Shown here: piece by piece, positions 17,543 to 24,787 of the stretch
Numbering within the stretch: the stretch's first letter is position 1
How the letters are laid out: each line of letters begins with the position of its first letter
Origin: Pseudomonadota bacterium
Lineage (GTDB): Bacteria; Desulfobacterota; Desulfobacteria; Desulfobacterales; Desulfobacteraceae
DNA length: 64,000 bases
Reading direction: 5' to 3'
NCBI GenBank assembly: GCA_018821535.1
Contig: JAHJLV010000060.1
Span: forward strand, 1 to 64,000
The notes under the pieces: model-generated
Database searches by the model: none
What the model saw: the letters and a program-made list of their open reading frames with translations, nothing else
What the model was told of the DNA's origin: nothing
Program-made: the position numbers and the translations under genes

Positions 17543-18118
17543 CTACCAGTTTTCTGCAAGCAGCTCAAAATGCGCCTGGGGATGGGCACAGGCCGGACAT
17601 TCCGCTACCGCTTCTCTGCCTTCATGGACATAACCGCAGTTTCTGCATCGCCATTTTGTTGAGGTTTCTTTTTTGAAAACCGTTCCGTTTTCGATATTGG
17701 CAGCCAGCTCGGCATATCTTTTTTCGTGCTGTTTTTCTGCAACGGCAATCATTTTAAACACCTTTGCAATATCATCAAAACCTTCTTTTTTTGCAGTCTC
17801 GGCAAATCCCGGATACATTTTTGACCATTCGAAATTTTCTCCGGCAGCGGCTTCCTTCAGATTCTCAAATGTTGTACCAATGACACCTGCCGGAAATGCT
17901 GCGGTAATTTCAAGCTCTCCGCCTTCAAGAAATTTAAAGAACCGTTTGGCATGCTCTTTTTCCTGGTTGGCAGTTTCTGTAAAAATATCAGAAATTTGAA
18001 CAAAGCCTTCTTTTTTTGCAGCGCTTGCAAAATAGGTATAACGGTTTCTGGCCTGGGATTCACCTGCAAATGCAGTTAACAGGTTTTTTTCAGTCTGGGT
18101 TCCTTTGATGCTTGCCAT
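17543..18118 (-). CDS. rbr: Rubrerythrin
   Basis: This non-haem iron peroxidase of anaerobes reduces hydrogen peroxide. Residues 1-140 form the four-helix diiron domain with paired Glu motifs (FAGESQARNRY, TANQEKEHAKR, IAVAEKQHEKRY). Residues 156-191 form a rubredoxin-like FeS4 domain with C158-x-x-C161 and C174-x-x-C177. The length of 191 aa is standard. An AGGAG site precedes the ATG. It stands alone between aroB and trxA. Confidence 0.96.
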   Translation of the reverse strand: MASIKGTQTEKNLLTAFAGESQARNRYTYFASAAKKEGFVQISDIFTETANQEKEHAKRFFKFLEGGELEITAAFPAGVIGTTFENLKEAAAGENFEWSKMYPGFAETAKKEGFDDIAKVFKMIAVAEKQHEKRYAELAANIENGTVFKKETSTKWRCRNCGYVHEGREAVAECPACAHPQAHFELLAENW

Positions 18119-18206
18119 GATATTTATCTCCTTTGTTTATTAAGTGGTCTTAAGTTCTGGTTTTATCCAGAATATATTAGCGAATATTTGAATAAAAGTT
18201 AATGTA

Positions 18207-19256
18207 TTATTTAAATATTGTCTGAATGAAGTCATTCATTTGATTAAAGCTGATTTTTTCCACCCGGGCCTTCCCGATGCTTTCCAGAAAAACATAAAAC
18301 AGATCTGCTCCCTGTTTTTTCTTGTCCTTGCCGGCAGCGCTGATAATGTCACGGGCTTTATAATCAAGTTCTGTGGGCAGATTTAAATCTTTTAACAGAC
18401 AGGAGATCCTTAGAGTATCTTTTTGTGCCAACAGGCCTTTTTCTCTGGAAAACAGTGCTGCTGCAATCATCCCCATGGAAACGGCCCGGCCATGTCCGTA
18501 ATCTTTGCTTGTATGTGTTCTTTCTATTTTTTCAATGGCATGGCCGATGGTGTGTCCAAAATTAAGTTTTCTGCGTTCCCCGGCTTCTTTTTCATCCTGC
18601 TGAACCACCCGGGACTTGATGTCCACCGAATCCGCCACCAGTTTAAAAATCGTATCATAGTCAAGGTGCAGGGCGTTTTCCCTGTTCTGTTCAATAAAGT
18701 CAAACATGGCAGCATCTTTGATCAGTGCGTGTTTGACGATCTCGGCAAGACCGTTGGAAATTTCTTCTTTGGGAAGGGTTTTGAGAAGGTGAATATCACA
18801 GATAACAAATTCGGGCTGGTTGAATACGCCCACCATATTTTTAAATGATGCAAGATTTACACCGTTTTTCCCGCCCACACTGGCATCCACCTGGGATAAA
18901 AGCGAAGTGGATACAAAGCCGAATTTTACGCCCCGCATAAATATTGAGGCAGCAAACCCTGTAATATCACAGACGATTCCGCCGCCGATTCCCACTATAA
19001 AACTTGATCTGTCGCAGGACAGATCAATGAGTTGTTTCAAGATAGACTCAACGGTTTCAAGAGTCTTGATCTTTTCCCCTGTGCCGATGGTGATAACAGG
19101 AACATCCGGAAAAATGTCCCCGTATTCTTTTTTTATATTTACATCTGTGATGATCACCACCTGGGTGCCGGGCAGATAATTTTTCAGATTCTCAAGCCGC
19201 TCTCCCACATGAATCGAAGACAGCCTGTTTTCACCTTTAACCTGGAATGTTTTCAT
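18207..19256 (-). CDS. aroB: 3-dehydroquinate synthase
   Basis: AroB converts DAHP to 3-dehydroquinate, the second step of the shikimate pathway, using NAD+ and a divalent metal. The 349-aa protein shows the NAD-binding GGGIVCDITGFAAS segment, the substrate motif STSLLSQVDASVGGKNGVN, the metal-binding EIVKHALI and the histidines of NFGHTIGHAIE. The ATG follows weak A/T-rich sequence. It points away from the divergent response-regulator gene and no other aro gene is adjacent. Confidence 0.96.
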   Translation of the reverse strand: MKTFQVKGENRLSSIHVGERLENLKNYLPGTQVVIITDVNIKKEYGDIFPDVPVITIGTGEKIKTLETVESILKQLIDLSCDRSSFIVGIGGGIVCDITGFAASIFMRGVKFGFVSTSLLSQVDASVGGKNGVNLASFKNMVGVFNQPEFVICDIHLLKTLPKEEISNGLAEIVKHALIKDAAMFDFIEQNRENALHLDYDTIFKLVADSVDIKSRVVQQDEKEAGERRKLNFGHTIGHAIEKIERTHTSKDYGHGRAVSMGMIAAALFSREKGLLAQKDTLRISCLLKDLNLPTELDYKARDIISAAGKDKKKQGADLFYVFLESIGKARVEKISFNQMNDFIQTIFK

Positions 19257-19479
19257 TTATTTTCTCTTTAATTTGGATATGCATATCTGAAATTTGTATC
19301 AGCAATCATGATTTTGAGCAATAAAAAAGGCTTTTTTGTATGATTTCAAAAAAAGTATTCTTAATACTTTCTGTTTTAATATTTGTATTTATCCTTGTAT
19401 TTATTAAATTTAATTTGATTTTAAGGGCTCTTCAGGATAATGTTTTTGGGAAAAACTAAAATAAATTTTAAGGGCGGAT

Positions 19480-20130
19480 ATGCGAACACGGGTAATTATT
19501 GCAGATGATCACACCATTATCCGGGAGGGGCTGAAAAACCTTCTGGAGTTAAAAGGCGTGGACGTTGTTGATATTGCAAGCAATGGCCGGGAAGCCATTG
19601 CGCTTGCACTTGCGCATAAACCCGATATTGTCATGATGGACATTGCCATGCCGGATCTGAACGGTGTTGAGGCAGCCGCAACCATTCATAAAAAGCTGCC
19701 CCGTACAAAAATCATAGCGCTTTCCATGTGTTCAAATAAAAAAATTATCGATAATATGTTTGCTTCCGGTGCATGTGGGTATGTTTTAAAAGATTCTGCC
19801 TTTGATGAAATCTATATCGCCATACAGGAAGTAAAAAAGGGTAATTATTATTTGACCCCTGTCATTGAAAGAATGTACGCCCTTGAAAAAGAGATTGATT
19901 TTCACAGCCTGAAACGAACTGTCCCCCTATGGCAAATCTCTTCAAAAGAACGCCAGGTGCTTCAACTGGTTGCCGAAGGGGTGAAAACCCGGGATATTGC
20001 CCAGAGATTAAATATCAGCCACAGGACAGTGGAAAACCATAGACGGAATATGATGAAAAAATTAAATATATTTACAATAGCCGGTTTGACAAAATTTGCC
20101 ATAAAAGAAGGGCTTTGCGCTTTGGAGTAA
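19480..20130 (+). CDS. NarL/FixJ-type response regulator
   Basis: The 216-aa protein has a receiver domain (1-120) with acidic pair D9/D10, phospho-acceptor D54 in VMMDIAMPD and the conserved K in GYVLKDS. A LuxR-type helix-turn-helix follows at about 150-210 (SSKERQVLQLVAEGVKTRDIAQRL...SHRTVENHR). It should be a DNA-binding regulator activated by a sensor kinase. The hybrid kinase 119 bp downstream on the same strand is the obvious partner candidate, though that kinase carries its own receiver. Targets are unknown. Confidence 0.93.
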   Translation: MRTRVIIADDHTIIREGLKNLLELKGVDVVDIASNGREAIALALAHKPDIVMMDIAMPDLNGVEAAATIHKKLPRTKIIALSMCSNKKIIDNMFASGACGYVLKDSAFDEIYIAIQEVKKGNYYLTPVIERMYALEKEIDFHSLKRTVPLWQISSKERQVLQLVAEGVKTRDIAQRLNISHRTVENHRRNMMKKLNIFTIAGLTKFAIKEGLCALE

Positions 20131-20249
20131 AAAAATGATTTTTTTTGCAAAATTAGGGGTTTTCACCGATTGAAATGTTCGAATTGTTTTATTATATAAG
20201 GACAGAGTTAAATATAATTCACGGCAATTAATGAACAAAAGGGTGTAAA

Positions 20250-21395
20250 ATGGAGCATATTAAATTAAAGGATGAAGCGCCCGATGTGGTAGAAGTGCTT
20301 GCCAGCGGCATTGCTCATGATTTTAATAATCTTCTGGCAGCAATCAAGGGTCGTGCATCTTTGATGATGAACAGCATAAAACCATCAGATCCGCTGTATC
20401 AGCACATAAAGGAAATTATCCTGTGTATTGATAAAGGTTCTGAAATTGCCAATCAATTGCTTGGTTTTGCAAAAACTGATGAATACTATCCCACGACGAT
20501 AGATGTGAACCGTCTGGTGCGACGGGCAGTGGAAAGTCTGGACTTAAAAGGAAAACATGTTGTTCTTGATGTGGATCTTGAGGAAAAACCCCTGATTGTG
20601 GATGCGGATGCTGAAAAAATCAATCAGGTTTTACTGTGCATCATTAAAAATGCGCTTCAGGCCATGCCACGGGGCGGAAATTTGACAGTTGTAACCGAAT
20701 CCGCGGCTATCTTGAACGGGACAGCACAGGCATACGGGCTGGACAATGGATATTTTGTGAAAATTACAATCTCCGATACCGGAATTGGCATGGATAAAGA
20801 GGTTCTGGAAAAAATTTTTACTCCTTTTTATTCAGCTGATCATGAACTTCATCCGGAACGTAAAGGCCTTGGCCTGACCTTTGCCAGGGAAATCGTTCAA
20901 AACCATGGTGGCGTGATTGATGTCTACAGCACGCCAAATAATGGTTCTTCTTTTTCAATTATCCTACCGTTAAAACAGACAACCAATAATCTGGATATTC
21001 CTGCCGAAGAAGAGAAACTGGTCATGGGAAACGAGTCTGTGCTTCTGGTGGATGATGAAGAGCGGATTTTAACGGTTGGTCGTGAGATCTGCAAGGCCTT
21101 GGGATACAGTGTTATCACGGCTTCTTCCGGAAAAGAAGCGCTGGATATCTATAAAAACCAAAGCAACCATATCAATCTGGTTGTTCTGGATATGATCATG
21201 CCGGAAATGAACGGGCTGGAAACCTTTTTAGCATTAAAGAAATACAATCCAGATATCAAGGTGCTGCTTTCAACCGGATACTCCATTGATGAAAAAGCTC
21301 AGGAAATGCTTAAAAACGGGTGCAAGGGATATATATTGAAACCGTACAGCGTTATTGATTTTTCTCATAAACTCAGGGAAGTTCTGGAAATATGA
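20250..21395 (+). CDS. Sensorless hybrid histidine kinase (HK-receiver)
   Basis: The 381-aa cytoplasmic protein starts almost directly with the phospho-acceptor helix (ASGIAHDFNNLLAAIKG, H23). An HATPase domain follows (N-box IKNALQAMP, G1 ISDTGIGMD, G2 RKGLGLTFAREIV), and then a C-terminal receiver with DDEE near 268 and phospho-acceptor D314 in VVLDMIMPEMNG. There is no membrane segment and no PAS or GAF domain. The kinase must therefore get its input from a partner or act as a phosphorelay. It follows the NarL-type regulator and ends at the terminator at 21412-21454. Confidence 0.92.
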   Translation: MEHIKLKDEAPDVVEVLASGIAHDFNNLLAAIKGRASLMMNSIKPSDPLYQHIKEIILCIDKGSEIANQLLGFAKTDEYYPTTIDVNRLVRRAVESLDLKGKHVVLDVDLEEKPLIVDADAEKINQVLLCIIKNALQAMPRGGNLTVVTESAAILNGTAQAYGLDNGYFVKITISDTGIGMDKEVLEKIFTPFYSADHELHPERKGLGLTFAREIVQNHGGVIDVYSTPNNGSSFSIILPLKQTTNNLDIPAEEEKLVMGNESVLLVDDEERILTVGREICKALGYSVITASSGKEALDIYKNQSNHINLVVLDMIMPEMNGLETFLALKKYNPDIKVLLSTGYSIDEKAQEMLKNGCKGYILKPYSVIDFSHKLREVLEI

Positions 21396-21411
21396 TTTTT
21401 TCTAAAACCCT

Positions 21412-21454
21412 TGCCGGCAGGTGTTTTTAAAACTGCCGGCAGCCTCATTTTTTA
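21412..21454 (+). terminator. Terminator after the kinase gene
   Basis: A perfect 9-bp stem, TGCCGGCAG and CTGCCGGCA, encloses a T/A-rich loop and is followed by CCTCATTTTTT. It closes the response-regulator/kinase unit just before the minC promoter. Confidence 0.8.
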
Positions 21455-21468
21455 AACGCATTCAAACC

Positions 21469-21497
21469 TTGACACATATCTTTTGATTTTCTATAGT
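21469..21497 (+). promoter_or_regulatory. Sigma-70 promoter for minCDE
   Basis: Perfect -35 TTGACA (21469-21474), 17-nt spacer, and TATAGT (-10, 21492-21497). Predicted start of transcription is near 21504, about 40 nt before minC. Confidence 0.75.
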
Positions 21498-21542
21498 CCT
21501 TGAAATTATATCAATGATGAGACACTTTTATAAAGATACAAG

Positions 21543-22232
21543 ATGATTAATTTTGATACAGACGTGCCGGTTAAGCTGAAAGGGGTTGGCGATGGATTCT
21601 GGATTACACTTGACCTTTCTCATCCGGAAGATGTTCTTCTGCCCGAAATAGACACATTATTTAAAAAATTAAAGCACCTGGCTATAAATTCAAGCGTGGT
21701 TATCGACTTTGGAGATGCCGGGGAACAAGATGATCTGTTTGAAAAGATCAAACAGCATTTAAAAGAAAACTTTGATGTTGCAAAGGTGTCACGTCCGCCG
21801 CAAAAACGATCTATTCCGACCGAGAGGATACGGCAGCGGGATCTTTCAAAAGGATGGAACCACCATCGAAGCGATGTCCTGATGCTTAGAGGCAGGGTTC
21901 GGTCCGGTCAGAAAATTGAATCCAGAAAGCATATTATTATCGCAGGAGATGTCAATCCCGGATCTGAAATCTGTTCAGGAGGAGATGTTATTATTCTGGG
22001 AAAGCTGGCGGGAAAAGTTCATGCCGGTTATCCGGATAACCCCAATGCCATTATTTTTGCCCTGGAATTCAAGCCCACCCAGGTTAAGATCGGCCTTGTT
22101 GCAGCGGCCGGTATTGATGAGGATATCAGTGCAAAGCCGGAATATGCCTGTATTGAAGGAGATGGAATTATTGTTAAAGATTATATGAAGGCAAATCCTT
22201 TTCGGAATATGCCCTGGCCGGAAGCAATTTAA
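21543..22232 (+). CDS. minC: Septum site-determining protein MinC
   Basis: MinC inhibits FtsZ ring formation away from midcell, working with MinD. The 229-aa protein has a diverged N-terminal domain (1-105) and a clear C-terminal MinC beta-helix (about 115-205) with MLRGRVRSGQKIESRKHIIIAGDVNPGSEICSGGDVIILG and HAGYPDN. It is first in minC-minD-minE, has its own near-consensus promoter and is followed by minD after 26 bp. Confidence 0.94.
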   Translation: MINFDTDVPVKLKGVGDGFWITLDLSHPEDVLLPEIDTLFKKLKHLAINSSVVIDFGDAGEQDDLFEKIKQHLKENFDVAKVSRPPQKRSIPTERIRQRDLSKGWNHHRSDVLMLRGRVRSGQKIESRKHIIIAGDVNPGSEICSGGDVIILGKLAGKVHAGYPDNPNAIIFALEFKPTQVKIGLVAAAGIDEDISAKPEYACIEGDGIIVKDYMKANPFRNMPWPEAI

Positions 22233-22258
22233 ATATCATTTATGAATAGAGGTGTGAA

Positions 22259-23059
22259 TTGGACGGAAAAGTAATTGTTGTAACATCAGGAAAAGGCGGT
22301 GTCGGAAAAACCACAGCCACATCTTCCATCGGAGCGGCGCTTGCCCTTGAAGGAAAGCGGGTTGCGATTGTTGATATGGATATCGGCCTGAGAAACCTTG
22401 ATGTTGTCATGGGGCTTGAAAACAGAATTGTATTCAACATAGTGGATGTTGTTCATGAAAAATGTAAAATCAGTCAGGCCGCTATCAGGGACCGAAGAAT
22501 TGAAAACCTGTTTTTAATCCCTGCCTCGCAAAGTGACAATAAGGATGTTTTAACCTCTTCCGGCGTGGAACGGGTGACAAAGCAGCTTCGAAAAGAGTTT
22601 GATTATATTATAATGGATTCTCCTGCAGGTATTGAAAAAGGGTTTGAAAATGCAATTGTCGGTGCAACAGAGGCCCTGGTTATCTGCACACCGGATGTGT
22701 CTGCTGTCAGGGATGCAGACCGGGTTATCGGGCTTTTGTATTCACGATCCCTGACGCCCAAACTGATTGTGAACAGAATTGAACCTGCACGGGTGGCAAG
22801 GGGAGAAATGCTCAGTCACGAAGATGTCCTGGAAGTGCTTTCCATTGAGCTGGCAGGGCTTGTTCCCATGGATGAACATGTTTTGATTTCTTCAAATACC
22901 GGAACCCCCCTGGTATTGCAAAATGATTCAAAAGCTGGAGCTGCATTCAAGCGAATTGCAAGACGCCTTAACGGTGAATCAGATCTGCCGATTGAGGTTC
23001 CCGGCCACAAGACAGGCATGTGGCAGAAAATAAGTAAAACCTTTGGGTTCAAAAAATAA
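22259..23059 (+). CDS. minD: Septum site-determining ATPase MinD
   Basis: This 266-aa ParA/MinD ATPase carries the deviant Walker A GKGGVGKTT (about 10-18), the switch motif IIMDSPAG and a C-terminal amphipathic membrane-targeting helix (TGMWQKISKTFGFKK). It recruits MinC to the membrane and is displaced by MinE. The start codon is TTG, preceded by AGAGGTG; no in-frame ATG lies near the expected N-terminus. It precedes minE by 10 bp. Confidence 0.96.
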   Translation: MDGKVIVVTSGKGGVGKTTATSSIGAALALEGKRVAIVDMDIGLRNLDVVMGLENRIVFNIVDVVHEKCKISQAAIRDRRIENLFLIPASQSDNKDVLTSSGVERVTKQLRKEFDYIIMDSPAGIEKGFENAIVGATEALVICTPDVSAVRDADRVIGLLYSRSLTPKLIVNRIEPARVARGEMLSHEDVLEVLSIELAGLVPMDEHVLISSNTGTPLVLQNDSKAGAAFKRIARRLNGESDLPIEVPGHKTGMWQKISKTFGFKK

Positions 23060-23069
23060 GGAGAATTGC

Positions 23070-23336
23070 ATGTTCAGCGGATTATTGAAAAAATTCACCC
23101 ATCAGAAAAAAAGCAAGGACGCTGCAAAAAAAAGGCTCCAGTTTTCCTTGATTTATGACAAACTTGAAGTGAATGATACTACTTTGGCGGATCTTCAGAA
23201 AGATATTGTGGCGGTTATTTCAAAATATTTTGAAATTGATAAAGAGGCCCTTGAGCTTGATGTGAAAAGAACCAATGATGTGTCAGCACTCGTATTTAAT
23301 ACCCCTATTCTGCAGGTAAAAAGAAAAAGAGCATAA
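23070..23336 (+). CDS. minE: Cell division topological specificity factor MinE
   Basis: An 88-aa MinE, starting MFSGLLKKF (membrane-binding N-terminus), with RLQFSLIYDKLEV (contact helix for MinD) and LQKDIVAVISKYFEID. It stimulates the MinD ATPase and drives pole-to-pole oscillation. The start is set at 23070 because AAGGAG lies 7 nt before it; an upstream in-frame extension would overlap minD and has no such site. The operon ends at the terminator at 23353-23397. Confidence 0.94.
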   Translation: MFSGLLKKFTHQKKSKDAAKKRLQFSLIYDKLEVNDTTLADLQKDIVAVISKYFEIDKEALELDVKRTNDVSALVFNTPILQVKRKRA

Positions 23337-23352
23337 GATTTACTGGAAAATC

Positions 23353-23397
23353 AAGGCCTCAAGCTGAAATTAAAAATCAGTTTAGAGGCCTTTTTTT
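23353..23397 (+). terminator. Terminator of minCDE, overlapping the Nudix gene end
   Basis: The stem AAGGCCTC-(A)AGCTGA pairs with TCAGTTT-AGAGGCCTT and is followed by seven T on the plus strand. The stop codon of the convergent Nudix gene (23382-23384) lies inside the stem, so the two transcription units share this end. Confidence 0.85.
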
Positions 23398-23939
23398 ATC
23401 TCTTTGAAATATTCAATGACATTTTTTGTGGAAGAAAAAGCAAACGCATCTGTGTTGACGTCTTCTAAAAAAACAAATTTAAAGTCAGCAACATCATCTT
23501 TTGCTGTTATGGAATCAAAATTTTTAACCGTACAGAAAAATGCCATATCTGTGATTGGATAGGTCACGGACTTATATACATAGGTATTGGGAAAAGAACA
23601 CAGAAAAGACAACTGTGTGATATCCAGATTTAATTCTTCTTTGACTTCCCGTATAAGGCTCTGAAAAATACCCTCTCCGGGTTCTGCAAACCCGCCGGGA
23701 AGATCAAGCGCTCCTTTGGATGGATCTTTTTTCCGAACCGTGACTAAAAGCCGGCCCTGATCATCAAGGATAAGCGCCATGGCAGCAGCGGCGCAATTGA
23801 TGTAAAAACAAAACCCGCAGCTTTTGCAGACAAATGATTTATCCGATGCCGGGTTCAGATCTTTTTTTCCGCATGAGGGGCAATACGAAAATTTTTGCTG
23901 GTTGGGGTTGGCTCTGATGTTCATTGGAACATTATTCAT
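23382..23939 (-). CDS. Zinc-ribbon Nudix hydrolase
   Basis: The 185-aa protein has an N-terminal zinc ribbon (CPSCGKKDL...FVCKSCGF, about 19-43) and a Nudix domain with a complete Nudix box (GGFAEPGEGIFQSLIREVKEEL, about 75-97). The layout resembles NudC-like NAD(H)/nucleotide pyrophosphatases, but the NudC SQPWPFPxS motif is absent, so the substrate is uncertain. Its ATG overlaps the higA stop in ATGA, implying translational coupling to the toxin-antitoxin genes. Confidence 0.9.
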   Translation of the reverse strand: MNNVPMNIRANPNQQKFSYCPSCGKKDLNPASDKSFVCKSCGFCFYINCAAAAMALILDDQGRLLVTVRKKDPSKGALDLPGGFAEPGEGIFQSLIREVKEELNLDITQLSFLCSFPNTYVYKSVTYPITDMAFFCTVKNFDSITAKDDVADFKFVFLEDVNTDAFAFSSTKNVIEYFKEIKKGL

Positions 23940-24241
23940 ACCGTTTGAGGGTGAAGAGAATGAACTTCTGCATCAAGCCTGTCCGCCAAAAAATCTTCGG
24001 TTGTCTCAAGATCATATCTGGTTTGAAGATTCAGCCAGAACTGAGGCGACATGCCAAAAAAACGTCCAAGCCGAAGCGCTGTATCTGCCGTGATTGATCT
24101 TTTGCCATGCACAATTTCATTTATTCGCCGAGGCGGCACACTGATATCTTTTGCCAAACGATACTGACTTATTTCCATGGGTTCTAAAAATTCATCCATG
24201 AGAATTTCTCCAGGATGTATAGGTGGAAGTTGCTTGTTCAT
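23936..24241 (-). CDS. higA: HigA-family antitoxin (XRE helix-turn-helix)
   Basis: The 101-aa protein has the hallmark HigA N-terminus PPIHPGEILMDEFLEP, followed by an XRE-type helix-turn-helix (ISQYRLAKDISVPPRRINEIVHGKRSITADTALRLGRFFGMSPQFW). HigA antitoxins bind and neutralise the RelE-like HigB ribonuclease and repress their own promoter. It lies 8 bp after higB, in the toxin-first order typical of higBA, and its stop overlaps the Nudix start by four bases. Confidence 0.94.
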   Translation of the reverse strand: MNKQLPPIHPGEILMDEFLEPMEISQYRLAKDISVPPRRINEIVHGKRSITADTALRLGRFFGMSPQFWLNLQTRYDLETTEDFLADRLDAEVHSLHPQTV

Positions 24242-24249
24242 ATGACCTC

Positions 24250-24531
24250 CTAATGATAGTCTGTTATTTCAACATTAAAGGCATTGTCGCCTCTCCACTT
24301 AAAGCAAATCCGCCACTGGTCATTAATGCGTATGCTATGCTGTCCTTTTCGATCTCTTTCCAGTGCTTCCAATCGATTGCCCGGCGGTATCCGCAAATCG
24401 TTTAATTGTGCCGCAGCATCAAGAATTACCAATTTTTTGCGCGCAATACGTTGAACATCCTGTGGTAATTTTTTTGATATTTGCCTGTTAAATATTTTTT
24501 CTGTTTCTTTATTTTGAAAGGATTTTATCAT
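24250..24531 (-). CDS. higB: HigB-family toxin (RelE-like mRNA interferase)
   Basis: A 93-aa protein matching HigB/plasmid maintenance killer toxins: N-terminal MIKSFQNKETEKIFN, middle AQLNDLRIPPGNRLEALERDRKGQHSIRIN and C-terminal DQWRICFKWRGDNAFNVEITDYH. The family cleaves mRNA at the ribosome when not held by HigA. It is the first gene of higB-higA-Nudix on the minus strand. The basic residues expected in the active site (R, K, H near the C-terminus) are present. Confidence 0.93.
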   Translation of the reverse strand: MIKSFQNKETEKIFNRQISKKLPQDVQRIARKKLVILDAAAQLNDLRIPPGNRLEALERDRKGQHSIRINDQWRICFKWRGDNAFNVEITDYH

Positions 24532-24679
24532 AATTCAAACCATAACGCAACTCGTTAATACCGTCAAGTGTTATGTGATTGTTGTGGTCGGTGCCGGAGC
24601 TGAGGCCGGGCAAGCGTTTTTTGTAAACAAGGTTTTTTTTGAAAAAACGCAAATATTTTAAAGGAAACCCGGTCGGTTC

Positions 24680-24709
24680 TTGACAAAGGTTTTGATTGTG
24701 GCTTATTAC
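24680..24709 (+). promoter_or_regulatory. Sigma-70 promoter for the acyl-CoA dehydrogenase operon
   Basis: A perfect -35 TTGACA (24680-24685) is followed by an 18-nt spacer and TATTAC (24704-24709, four of six matches). It lies about 80 nt upstream of the dehydrogenase start, which has a strong AGGAGG-like ribosome site. Confidence 0.5.
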
Positions 24710-24787
24710 ACTCAATGAAATTTTTTAAGATAACATTTAAAATCAATGTGTTAGAAATAGCAGTTTTAAATCAGGAGGATGTGAAAA

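Noticed and set aside
24509..24746. Small minus-strand open frames upstream of higB (68 and 60 aa)
   Set aside because: No ribosome site, no recognisable domain, and they cover the promoter of the acyl-CoA dehydrogenase operon.
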